In this document: piece after piece, positions 44,367-52,455 of the stretch
Layout of the letters: every line of letters begins with the position of its first letter
Numbering within the stretch: the stretch's first letter is position 1
From: MGBC163016 sp964631345
Lineage (GTDB): Bacteria; Actinomycetota; Coriobacteriia; Coriobacteriales; Eggerthellaceae
Length of the DNA stretch: 64,000 nt
Direction of reading: 5' to 3'
NCBI GenBank assembly: GCA_964631345.1
Contig: CAZVWE010000002.1
Span: forward strand, 248,001-312,000
Translations under genes and position numbers: made by a program
The notes under the pieces: generated by a model
What the model was told of the DNA's origin: nothing
The model's input: the letters and a program-made list of their open reading frames with translations, nothing else
The model's database searches: none

Positions 44367-44783
44367 ATGCCTAAGATTCACGAAAGAACTAACTCAAGAC
44401 GGACTGCATGTCAGGTTTTATACTCTGGCGCAATTCGCCAAAAATCAGCTTTAGAGCTTTTGGATAATGGTGAAATAATGTGTCTTGACAGCCCGCTTGA
44501 TGATTATGCTTACAAGTTGGTTCAGGGTGTTGAATCAAACAAAGGACATATCGACGCAAAAATAACATCGGTGTCTGAGAATTGGAAGCTAGAGCGAATG
44601 CCATTGATGGATGCAGCGATATTGCGTATTGCGTTATTTGAGATGATGTATGTTGACGATGTTCCCATTTCGGTATCAATAAATGAAGCGGTTGAGCTTG
44701 CGAAAATTTTTGGTGGAGGAGATGATTCTCCAAGATTTGTTAATGGGGTACTTGGAAACATAGCAAGACAGATGGAAGAATAG
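44367..44783 (+). CDS. nusB: Transcription antitermination protein NusB
   Basis: NusB, with S10, binds boxA RNA in rRNA transcripts. The all-helical 138-aa protein begins RTNSRRTACQVLYSGA and has WKLERMPLMDAAILRIALFEM and the C-terminal SVSINEAVELAKIFGGGDDSPRFVNGVLG, the family's best-conserved block. It lies 16 bp after asp23 and 8 bp before xseB. Confidence 0.95.
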   Translation: MPKIHERTNSRRTACQVLYSGAIRQKSALELLDNGEIMCLDSPLDDYAYKLVQGVESNKGHIDAKITSVSENWKLERMPLMDAAILRIALFEMMYVDDVPISVSINEAVELAKIFGGGDDSPRFVNGVLGNIARQMEE

Positions 44784-44791
44784 GTACTCTC

Positions 44792-45091
44792 ATGGATGAA
44801 TCTTCAAAAGATTTTGCGAGTGTTAAAGCGCGCATAGATCAAATTGCCGAAGAGGTTACACAGGCAGACATTGATCTAGATACAGCTCTTTCTCTTTATG
44901 AAGAAGCAGTAAGTCTAGGGCTTTCTGCATGTGATCTTTCTGAGAAGGATATTTTTCCTGAGATTGAAGATGAACAAGTTGCTTCTGTGAATGAAGAAGA
45001 GGTTGTTGTTGATGTGGGGATAGAAGACGATTCAACAACAGACTCAAAAAATGCAGAAGGCATAGAAGGCACAGAAGATGGGCGAAGCTGA
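44792..45091 (+). CDS. xseB: Exodeoxyribonuclease VII small subunit
   Basis: XseB works with XseA to degrade single-stranded DNA. The 99-aa protein has the short helical core (FASVKARIDQIAEEV; DIDLDTALSLYEEAVSLG) in residues 8-50, then an unusual acidic tail of about 45 residues rich in Glu, Asp and Val. The large subunit xseA, normally just upstream, is not here. The last 14 bp overlap dxs. Confidence 0.8.
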   Translation: MDESSKDFASVKARIDQIAEEVTQADIDLDTALSLYEEAVSLGLSACDLSEKDIFPEIEDEQVASVNEEEVVVDVGIEDDSTTDSKNAEGIEGTEDGRS

Positions 45092-46961
45092 TTCACGCAT
45101 ACTTGATTTCATTTCTTCTCCTCATGACCTGCATTGTTTGACAAATGAGGAGCTCTCCCTGCTTGCATCTGAGATTCGTGATCAGATTATTGATACCACC
45201 TCAAAACGGGGCGGGCATGTTGCATCCTCTTTGGGTGCAGTAGAAATAATTCTTGCTGTTCATAGTGTTATTGATGCCCCAAAGGATAAATTTGTATTCG
45301 ATGTGGGTCATCAATCCTATGCACATAAGTTAGTAACTGGGCGTTTGGGTCAATTCGATACGCTTAGAACATTTGGTGGCATCTCTGGTTTCCCAAAGCC
45401 TTCTGAGAGCGTTTATGATGTCCATCCATCTGGGCACGCGTCCGATTCGCTTTCTGTTGCAAGCGGTATCGCAAAGGCTAAAGTAATGAATGGCACAGAT
45501 GAGCGTATCGTAACTTTGATAGGAGATGCGGCGCTTGCAGGTGGCATGGCATTTGAAGCTTTGAACTATATTGGAAGCCAGCAACTTCCGATGGTGATAA
45601 TTCTCAATGATAATGAGATGTCAATATCTAGAAATGTTGGCGCATTGATGAAGCATCTCGGGAACCTGCGCGCAACTCCGTATTATAGAAATACACGTGA
45701 ATCCCTACAGGATTTCTTAGAACAATCAAAAATGGGAAATGCCTTTGTTGAGTTTGGACGTCGCATGAAAGACTCAACGAAGCACATGTTTATTCCAGAA
45801 AGCATGATTTATGAGCAATTAGGAATTGTATGTACACCTCCAATAGATGGCAATTCTGTAGCTCAGGTAAAAGAGATGCTAGAGCTTGTGCTTCCCATGG
45901 ATGCCCCTGTGTTGATTCATGCTGTAACTAAAAAAGGTGCGGGGTATAAACCTGCAGAAGAAGATCCTGAACGATTCCATGGAATCGGCGCATTTGATCC
46001 TGTGACTGCAAAAGATGTAAGCCATAAAACGAACAAGACATTTACCGAGGTTTTCGGTCATACGCTTGTCGAAGAAGCGCACAAAGATGGCAGAATTGTT
46101 GCTATGACGGCCGCTATGGAAGGTGGCACGGGGTTAAAAGAGTTTAGGCAACAATTTCCTAAGCGTTTTGTCGATGTTGGTATCTCGGAAGAGCAAGCAG
46201 TTGGCATGGCGGCAGGCCTTGCAATTGAGGGCATGAAGCCAGTTGTTGCTATTTATTCTACATTTATGCAAAGAGCGATTGATCAGGCAATAGTCGATGT
46301 CGCGCTTTCGAACTTAGATGTGGTATTTGCACTGGATCGTGCTGGCATTGTTGGAAATGATGGTCCAACACATCACGGTGCTTTTGATATTTCATATATG
46401 CGCATGATTCCAAATATGAAGGTGGTTGCTCCATTCAGTGGAAGTGAACTCGCGTCTGCCCTTAGAACCGCACTTGTTGAAGGTGGTCCTTTTGCCATTA
46501 GATATCCAAGGGGTGAAGTTCCTTCTAGTGATATCGAAAGTGCTGAGCGCTTAGAAATTGGACGTGCTAAGAAAATTCGCGATGGTAAGGATTGCGCGAT
46601 TCTTGCGTGGGGTAGCTGTGTGCAAACAGCAATTGAAGCCTCAAAGATACTTGAAGATCAAGGTTTTGAGGCCATGGTCTACGATATGCTTTGGGCTAAG
46701 CCATTGGACTTAGAAGCTATAAGAGATGCAGCGAAAACTGGCCATGTCGCAACTATTGAAGATGGCATAAAAAACGGTGGAGCTGGAATGGGTGTGCTTG
46801 AAATAATGTCCGAAGAGCGCCTTTGTGCAGAGGTAGAAGTCTTTGGGTATGACGATGTGTTTGCATCACAAGGAGATAATGCATCAATTTTTAAGGAATT
46901 AGGTCTTGATGCATCAAGCATTGCCGATGCCTTGATCAGATCAATCCAAGACCAAGATTGA
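45078..46961 (+). CDS. dxs: 1-deoxy-D-xylulose-5-phosphate synthase
   Basis: First enzyme of the MEP isoprenoid pathway: condenses pyruvate and glyceraldehyde 3-phosphate with TPP. The 627-aa protein has GGHVASSLGAVEIILAVH, FDVGHQSYAHKLVTGR, the TPP motif GDAALAGGMAFEALN ... NDNEMSIS, and DVGISEEQAVGMAAGLA with the catalytic Glu. It starts inside xseB. ispH, a later step, lies at 59 kb. Confidence 0.96.
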   Translation: MGEADSRILDFISSPHDLHCLTNEELSLLASEIRDQIIDTTSKRGGHVASSLGAVEIILAVHSVIDAPKDKFVFDVGHQSYAHKLVTGRLGQFDTLRTFGGISGFPKPSESVYDVHPSGHASDSLSVASGIAKAKVMNGTDERIVTLIGDAALAGGMAFEALNYIGSQQLPMVIILNDNEMSISRNVGALMKHLGNLRATPYYRNTRESLQDFLEQSKMGNAFVEFGRRMKDSTKHMFIPESMIYEQLGIVCTPPIDGNSVAQVKEMLELVLPMDAPVLIHAVTKKGAGYKPAEEDPERFHGIGAFDPVTAKDVSHKTNKTFTEVFGHTLVEEAHKDGRIVAMTAAMEGGTGLKEFRQQFPKRFVDVGISEEQAVGMAAGLAIEGMKPVVAIYSTFMQRAIDQAIVDVALSNLDVVFALDRAGIVGNDGPTHHGAFDISYMRMIPNMKVVAPFSGSELASALRTALVEGGPFAIRYPRGEVPSSDIESAERLEIGRAKKIRDGKDCAILAWGSCVQTAIEASKILEDQGFEAMVYDMLWAKPLDLEAIRDAAKTGHVATIEDGIKNGGAGMGVLEIMSEERLCAEVEVFGYDDVFASQGDNASIFKELGLDASSIADALIRSIQDQD

Positions 46962-46970
46962 ACAATTAAT

Positions 46971-47022
46971 AGGGTGCATTAGCAAGGTGTATTAGCGAGG
47001 TTTATTGGTAGGGTGTACCTGC
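46971..47022. repeat. Degenerate 13-bp tandem repeats between dxs and the GNAT gene
   Basis: Four consecutive 13-mers start at 46971, 46984, 46997 and 47010: AGGGTGCATTAGC, AAGGTGTATTAGC, GAGGTTTATTGGT, AGGGTGTACCTGC. The first two differ at two positions. They lie in the convergent gap; no hairpin or T-run is evident, so this is not a usual terminator. Confidence 0.75.
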
Positions 47023-47054
47023 GTTGTTTGGGGATTACTCTTGGCTGTTGTTAG

Positions 47055-47555
47055 TTAAATTGATTTCTCCATTATGAAATCATCCATAATAAATCCCGAA
47101 CCGATATCTGTCTCAACACATTCGATAGTTGAAAAACCATTTTTCTCATATGCTTTAATGGCTTGCTCATTTTTCTTATTGACCGTTAAATACATGGCGT
47201 CAAAATTGCGCTCTTTGCAAATATTTTCGTAAAATTCAATGATTCTTTTCGAAAGACCGTGTCCTCGTTCATCTGGCTTTAGGTAAATCTTTGATATGAA
47301 ATAACGATTTGTTTTAGGCTCTATATGGCCTCCGGTATAGCCAATTACGCGACCATTGTCTTCAATAAACCAATACTCGTATGCATTGTTTGCTATATCG
47401 CTTAATACGGCGTCTTTACTTTGAAATTTATCCACCATGTAATTTGTTTGATCTTGACCAATTCGGGGTGGCCAATATTCATTCCAGATATCTTTTGCGA
47501 GAACTACAAATTCATCAATTCTTGATAGGTTGTTATTTAATGAAACAAACTCCAT
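47055..47555 (-). CDS. GNAT family N-acetyltransferase
   Basis: A 166-aa acetyl-CoA-dependent acetyltransferase with unknown substrate. GNAT motif A reads ISKIYLKPDERGHGLSKRII (the R/Q-x-x-G-x-G/A acetyl-CoA loop is ERGHGLS), and motif B is near NEQAIKAYEKNGF. ATG 47555 is chosen with AAAAGG about 6 nt upstream on the minus strand; an in-frame ATG at 47576 is less likely. It is a lone minus-strand gene between two plus-strand operons, with rather AT-rich codons, which would fit later acquisition. Confidence 0.88.
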   Translation of the reverse strand: MEFVSLNNNLSRIDEFVVLAKDIWNEYWPPRIGQDQTNYMVDKFQSKDAVLSDIANNAYEYWFIEDNGRVIGYTGGHIEPKTNRYFISKIYLKPDERGHGLSKRIIEFYENICKERNFDAMYLTVNKKNEQAIKAYEKNGFSTIECVETDIGSGFIMDDFIMEKSI

Positions 47556-47718
47556 GGTTTTCCTTTTACATATCATGTCATATTGTTATATCTATGACCT
47601 GTAAGTCATGTTCATGAGCATTTATATCACCAATCTTAGATTTGACGCGGATATCTTTCAGTAAATCATGCTGTATTGAACTTATTTCGACAGTCAATTT
47701 GTGCATTGTTGCGATTAA

Positions 47719-47768
47719 GTTAAATACATATGCCCTGTTTGTTAACCAATGTGTTCATCAAAGTTAAC
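47719..47768 (+). promoter_or_regulatory. Three GTTAA(A/C) half-sites at 22-bp pitch upstream of amtB
   Basis: GTTAAA at 47719-47724, GTTAAC at 47741-47746 and GTTAAC at 47763-47768 begin exactly 22 bp apart, two helical turns, as expected for OmpR-family dimers with 11-bp half-site periodicity. The first sits in TAAGTTAAATA, also found upstream of glnA. Binding by the GlnR-like protein is an inference. Confidence 0.55.
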
Positions 47769-47839
47769 TCTTTTCGTTTTGGATTGCGACTAAAAAAACA
47801 GTGTCACTATCGAATAGGTAAATGTTGCGCATCAAAGAA

Positions 47840-47865
47840 TTTCCCTAGAAATTTTCCTAGGAAAA
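47840..47865. promoter_or_regulatory. Adjacent palindromes upstream of amtB
   Basis: TTTCCCTAGAAA (47840-47851) is followed directly by the perfect 14-bp palindrome TTTTCCTAGGAAAA (47852-47865), 66 bp before ATG. It could be a second operator or part of an mRNA leader. Confidence 0.45.
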
Positions 47866-47931
47866 GATCACGTCTTTTGAGTGCGCTACACATTCTGTAA
47901 TCGGCTTTGAAAAGAGGAGAGGACAAAGGAG

Positions 47932-49197
47932 ATGGATACCGGAATCACCGCATTCATGCTGGTAAGCACGATGCTAGTATTCTTCATGACGCCGGGGCTT
48001 GCGTTTTTCTATGGGGGACTATCAAGAAGAAAAAATGTAGGAAATACTATGATTATGGTATTTGCAGTGATTGGTGTCGTTGCAATTACCTGGCTTATAT
48101 GCGGATGGTCATTTGCCTATGGTGGAGATGGCGAAAATCCGATGTTTGGTGGTTTTGACCAACTTTTCCTCTTTACCAATACGCATGATATGTTGCTTGA
48201 AGCAGAAGGGTCAGATTCTGCATACCCAGCTTTTACTGATGTAGCATTTCAGATGGCGTTCTGCATGATAACAACCGCAATTATTACAGGTGGTGTTGCA
48301 GGACGTATGCGTTTTTCTGCCGTGATTGCATTTCTGGCAGTTTGGACAATTGTTGTTTATCCAGCACTTGCGCATATGGTTTGGGGAGGCGATGGTTCGC
48401 TTATAGGCGACATGATAGGTGCTCTAGACTTTGCAGGTGGTGATGTGGTTCATATATCAAGTGGCCTTACAGCTTTAATTCTCTGCATATTCGTTGGAGG
48501 CAGAAAAGGCTATAAAGCTATGAGCTATAGACCTCATAACGTTCCTTTTGTCGCTCTTGGTGCCGCTATTCTTTGGTTTGGCTGGTTTGGATTTAATGCA
48601 GGCAGCGCATTTTCACCCGATGGAATTGCAGCTCTTGCTTTAGTGAATACGGTATGTGCAAGTGGTGCTGCAGTTGCATCATGGATGGTGGTTGAAAGAC
48701 TTACGGTTAAAAAACCAACACTGATCGGCGCGTGCACGGGTCTTGTTGCAGGGCTTGTTGTGATTACTCCTGCTGCTGGATTTGTTGAACCTTGGGCTGC
48801 ACTAATTATGGGAATATGCGTATCACCTGTTTGTTATTATGCGATTTCTCATTTGAAAAAGCGCCTTGGTTATGATGATGCTCTTGATGCATTTGGATGC
48901 CATTGTGTAGGCGGAATTCTCGGTGGAATTCTCACAGGTCTGTTTTGTGTACCGGAACTTTCATGGACAGAATTCGGTGGCCTTTTCTATACGGGAGACT
49001 TTTCTTTATTGGGTGCTCAAGTATTAGGAATAATAGTAACGATTGTATTTGTTGGAGTTCTAGATGTAGTGCTAATCGCAATCATCAGACTCTTCTATAA
49101 GGGACGTTTAAGGGTATCCGATGAATCTGAAGCACTTGGATTGGATATATCTGAGCATGGTGAATCTGCATATCCTGCATATATTGGGCTAGATTAA
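47932..49197 (+). CDS. amtB: Ammonium transporter AmtB
   Basis: A 421-aa membrane channel for ammonium with about eleven helices. Family blocks: FFMTPGLAFFYGGLSRRKN, VHISSGLTALI with the first pore His, GWFGFNAGSAF, and FGCHCVGGILGGILTGLF with the second pore His. It has no long N-terminal signal peptide. SD GAGGAG lies about 12 nt before ATG 47932. The PII gene follows after 14 bp, the conserved pair in which PII plugs the channel when nitrogen is plentiful. Confidence 0.97.
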   Translation: MDTGITAFMLVSTMLVFFMTPGLAFFYGGLSRRKNVGNTMIMVFAVIGVVAITWLICGWSFAYGGDGENPMFGGFDQLFLFTNTHDMLLEAEGSDSAYPAFTDVAFQMAFCMITTAIITGGVAGRMRFSAVIAFLAVWTIVVYPALAHMVWGGDGSLIGDMIGALDFAGGDVVHISSGLTALILCIFVGGRKGYKAMSYRPHNVPFVALGAAILWFGWFGFNAGSAFSPDGIAALALVNTVCASGAAVASWMVVERLTVKKPTLIGACTGLVAGLVVITPAAGFVEPWAALIMGICVSPVCYYAISHLKKRLGYDDALDAFGCHCVGGILGGILTGLFCVPELSWTEFGGLFYTGDFSLLGAQVLGIIVTIVFVGVLDVVLIAIIRLFYKGRLRVSDESEALGLDISEHGESAYPAYIGLD

Positions 49198-49211
49198 TTG
49201 GGGTAATAATT

Positions 49212-49550
49212 ATGAAAAGAATTACAGCAATAGTTCGTCCAGAGAAACTCGAAGCGGTAAAAGATGCTTTGTTTGAAATTAAAGTTAGCGGAATGACAAT
49301 AAGTCAAGTCAACGGCTGCGGTAATCAGCATGGTTGGAAGGAATACTACAGAGGAACAGAAGTTTTACTCAATATGGTTCCAAAAGTTAAATTTGAAATA
49401 GTTGCTGAAGACGATGAGGTTTACTCGATAGCTGAAACAATACGTACAAGCGCTGTTACAGGAGATGTGGGGGATGGGAAAATTTTCATATCTCCAGTTG
49501 ATGAGGTCATTAGAATCCGAACCGGAGAAAAAGGTTCTTCCGCCGTATAA
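49212..49550 (+). CDS. Nitrogen regulatory PII protein (GlnK/GlnB) lacking Tyr51
   Basis: A 112-aa PII trimer subunit. Typical parts: MKRITAIVRPEKLEAVKDAL, the T-loop GCGNQHGWKEYYRGTEV, and the C-terminal GDGKIFISPVDEVIRIRTGE that binds ATP/ADP. The T-loop keeps Tyr46 and Arg47, but position 51 is Val, where proteobacterial PII is uridylylated and actinobacterial PII adenylylated. Control is therefore probably by ligand binding alone. It lies downstream of amtB and is probably AmtB's partner. Confidence 0.95.
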   Translation: MKRITAIVRPEKLEAVKDALFEIKVSGMTISQVNGCGNQHGWKEYYRGTEVLLNMVPKVKFEIVAEDDEVYSIAETIRTSAVTGDVGDGKIFISPVDEVIRIRTGEKGSSAV

Positions 49551-49627
49551 TGTTGCGCTAATGTTCGCATTCTATAGTGCGATACAATTAGGCAGCAGCA
49601 AAAACTTGATTAAATAGAGAAATTGAG

Positions 49628-49669
49628 AACGCCTGCGTTAAGTCTTTATGACATAGCGCAGGCGTTTTT
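49628..49669 (+). terminator. Terminator after amtB-PII
   Basis: AACGCCTGCG (49628-49637) pairs perfectly with CGCAGGCGTT (49657-49666) over a 19-nt loop and runs into TTTTT (49665-49669, with TT shared). It lies 78 bp after the PII stop and ends 17 bp before the next start. Confidence 0.85.
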
Positions 49670-49685
49670 AGAAAGACATACAAAG

Positions 49686-51701
49686 ATGATCGTACAGCTT
49701 GACCATGTGGAAAAATCTTATGGCGGTCGCCAATTATTTAGCGATGTTTGTTTTCGCCTTGAAGACAAAGATAGGCTTGCTCTTGTAGGTCCTAATGGAG
49801 CTGGAAAGACGACTCTTCTAAATATTATTTCAGGTAAAGATTTTGCTGATTCTGGCAGCGTTTTGTTTGCTAAGGGTGCGCGTGTTGGGTATCTAGAACA
49901 AGAAGCAATAGAAATGGGATCGGCTCCTGTATTTGAAGAAGTTATGTCTTCACAAACTGAAATTCTTGAAGCTGAACGTACCTTGGTTTCACTTGAGCAA
50001 TCTCTTGGATCTAATCCCACCGAGACAGAACTGGCAACACTTGGAAAAGCCAGGGATAGATATGAAATGTTGGGAGGGTATTCCTTAGAAGCCAAAGTTA
50101 GATCAGTGCTTTTTGGTATTGGGTTTAAGGAAGAAGACCTTCAAAAATCGACTGATGATTTTTCTGGTGGATGGCAAATGCGGATTGCTCTTGCCAAGCT
50201 TTTAGTTAGAAATCCAGAAGTTTTACTTTTAGACGAGCCAACTAACCATCTTGATCTTGAATCGGTTAAGTGGCTTGAAGGTTTTTTGCGCACATATGAT
50301 GGCACGGTGATAGTGGTTAGTCATGATCGTGCATTTATGGACAATATGGTCGATAACATTGCTGAAATTTCCAACGGTAAAGTCACTTTATACAAAGGGA
50401 ATTACAGCAAGTATTTAAAGCTACGTGATGAGAATCTGGAGAGAATGCGTGAAGAGCGCAAACATCAAGACGAAGAGATAAAAAAGCTTGAGGAGTTTGT
50501 TGAGAGGTTTAGATATAAGGCAACAAAGGCAAGGCAAGCTCAAGACCGATTAAGAAAAATTGAGCGACTGAAAGAAAACCTAATCGAACTTCCTGATGAG
50601 AAAAAGACTATACATTTTAATTTTGTACAGCCCGCGCGTACGGGTGATGAGGTTGTTAAAGCTAAAGGGTTGGTTAAAGCATTTGACGGAAAAACTGTTT
50701 ATGATGGCGTAGATTTTGTAATGCATCGTGGGGATAAAGTGGCTTTAGTTGGCCCTAATGGAGCCGGCAAGACCACACTCTTAAAGATGGTTGCAAATGT
50801 TTTAGCTCCAGATGCTGGAACAATAGAGTATGGAACCAATGTCTCTTTGACGTATTACGCTCAGCACCAATTAGAAGAATTGACCCCTGCAAATACTGTA
50901 TTTCAAGAGCTTGACGCTGTGGCTCCTGGTTGGTCTATATCGCAAGTCAGAAGTTTGCTTGGGGCATTTCTTTTTTCTGGAGACGATGTTGAAAAGAAAG
51001 TGGCCGTTTTATCAGGTGGAGAGAAAAGCAGGCTTGCCCTTGCAAAGATGCTTGTAGCTCCAAAACCGTTGCTTTGTCTAGACGAACCAACAAACCATTT
51101 AGATATATCTAGCGCAGATATATTAGAGCAAGCTCTTCAGCACTTTGATGGAACGATTCTATTAATTACTCATGACAGACATCTGATACAAAATGTTGCG
51201 AATAGAATCGTTGAGGTTAAGGATGGCAAGCTTACAAATTATCCAGGTGATTATGAGTATTACTTATATAAATCTGGTGAGATGGAAAATGAGCAATCGT
51301 TGCAAGGTGCAAATGGTTTTTCGGATCTAGAGCTTAAAGCGGGATCTGTTCAAGACAAATCGAAAGAAGCGTCTTTTAACAAAAGGTCTTCTGCACCAAA
51401 GACAAAAGAGCAAAAACGGTTTGAAGCAGAACAAAGGCGCAAGAAAAGCGATGCTACAAAACATTTAAAACGAGCCATTGAAAGACTCGATAAACAACTT
51501 GAACGCGATAATGCGCGCATGGCAGAGATTCTTGATATGATGGCCGATCCTGATTTCTATATGAAAGAAGATTCGACTAGCGACATAATCACAGAACACG
51601 GAAAACTGAAAGCGCGTATTGAATCTGCCGAAGAAGAGTGGCTTTCATTAAATGAAGAGATGGAAGCAACGCTTACGGCGATTGATGACAGTAAACTTTA
51701 G
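49686..51701 (+). CDS. ABC-F family ATPase
   Basis: A 671-aa soluble protein with two ABC domains and no membrane part. Walker A: GPNGAGKTTLL twice (about residues 33 and 353). Signatures FSGGWQMR and LSGGEKSR; Walker B LLLDEPTNHLD and CLDEPTNHLD. A charged linker of about 80 residues (about 240-320) and a C-terminal coiled coil follow the Uup/YdiF layout. ABC-F proteins act on the ribosome, either resolving stalls or giving drug resistance; which applies here cannot be told. ATG 49686 is chosen because the upstream in-frame stretch is inside the terminator hairpin. Confidence 0.92.
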   Translation: MIVQLDHVEKSYGGRQLFSDVCFRLEDKDRLALVGPNGAGKTTLLNIISGKDFADSGSVLFAKGARVGYLEQEAIEMGSAPVFEEVMSSQTEILEAERTLVSLEQSLGSNPTETELATLGKARDRYEMLGGYSLEAKVRSVLFGIGFKEEDLQKSTDDFSGGWQMRIALAKLLVRNPEVLLLDEPTNHLDLESVKWLEGFLRTYDGTVIVVSHDRAFMDNMVDNIAEISNGKVTLYKGNYSKYLKLRDENLERMREERKHQDEEIKKLEEFVERFRYKATKARQAQDRLRKIERLKENLIELPDEKKTIHFNFVQPARTGDEVVKAKGLVKAFDGKTVYDGVDFVMHRGDKVALVGPNGAGKTTLLKMVANVLAPDAGTIEYGTNVSLTYYAQHQLEELTPANTVFQELDAVAPGWSISQVRSLLGAFLFSGDDVEKKVAVLSGGEKSRLALAKMLVAPKPLLCLDEPTNHLDISSADILEQALQHFDGTILLITHDRHLIQNVANRIVEVKDGKLTNYPGDYEYYLYKSGEMENEQSLQGANGFSDLELKAGSVQDKSKEASFNKRSSAPKTKEQKRFEAEQRRKKSDATKHLKRAIERLDKQLERDNARMAEILDMMADPDFYMKEDSTSDIITEHGKLKARIESAEEEWLSLNEEMEATLTAIDDSKL

Positions 51702-51711
51702 GAGCAGATAA

Positions 51712-52401
51712 TTGGATTTAAAAAGCACGATTCTCTATTATGCATGTGCAATATTAAGCTTTGTGCCAGCACTCGTAATTCATGAGGTGGCGCATGGGTT
51801 TGCTTCTTATAAATTAGGTGACCCAACCGCTAAAAGGGCAGGTAGACTATCGCTTAATCCACTAAAGCATATTGATCCTTTTGGTACGGTGATCTTGCCA
51901 CTTATGCTTATGATCTTGCATATGCCGATCTTTGGGTATGCAAAACCCGTACCTTATAATCCAACTTATTTTAAAGACCCACGAAAAGGGGATTGCATTA
52001 CAGGTCTTGCAGGACCTGCCTCAAATATTGTGATGGCATTAATTGCGGCAGGAATTGCCTGGCTTTTATATACAGTCATTCCTGTCGGTACAAATACTGT
52101 GGTTTTGGAAATATATATGATTATCTTTCAGTATTTAGCTATGTTTTGTATGGTTAATCTCTATCTTGCCTTCTTTAATTTAATCCCAATTCCGCCTTTG
52201 GACGGGTCTTCCATAATTGCCGCTTTTTTGCCTGTAAGACTGCTTCCAAAATGGTATTCGATTCAGCAATATGCATTTCCGATATTTATGATTTGTATAA
52301 TCGCTTTCCCCTATGTTTTAGGATTCAATCCGTTCTCATGGTATCTTGATATTACTGCCGGCAATTTTGCCAATCTTATTTTCCCAATCAAGATAGGCTA
52401 A
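51712..52401 (+). CDS. M50 site-2-type metalloprotease, short form
   Basis: A 229-aa membrane zinc protease of the rhomboid-like S2P/YwhC group. The zinc motif is HEVAH (about residue 24-28), and the third ligand lies in IPIPPLDGSS (LDG motif), with AGPASNIVMAL between. It has about six hydrophobic segments and no PDZ domain. These short forms have no well-defined substrate. The start is TTG 51712, 7 nt after AGGAG. It is followed by scpA, a neighbour order common in Gram-positive genomes. Confidence 0.92.
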   Translation: MDLKSTILYYACAILSFVPALVIHEVAHGFASYKLGDPTAKRAGRLSLNPLKHIDPFGTVILPLMLMILHMPIFGYAKPVPYNPTYFKDPRKGDCITGLAGPASNIVMALIAAGIAWLLYTVIPVGTNTVVLEIYMIIFQYLAMFCMVNLYLAFFNLIPIPPLDGSSIIAAFLPVRLLPKWYSIQQYAFPIFMICIIAFPYVLGFNPFSWYLDITAGNFANLIFPIKIG

Positions 52402-52455
52402 GCGATAATTTACGTGTAATGGAGTAAGTGTCTTTATGGTTATGAAAGGTAAAGC

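Larger units (their letters stand above)
47556..47931. other. Intergenic regulatory region, GNAT gene / amtB
   Basis: This 376-bp stretch has no credible gene. It holds three GTTAA(A/C) elements at 22-bp spacing (47719-47768), two adjacent palindromic CCTAG elements (47840-47865), and the SD GAGGAGAGG (47914-47922) of amtB. A candidate -35, TTGCGA (47784-47789), lies 18 bp before TATCGA (47808-47813), but the -10 is weak. Confidence 0.7.
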
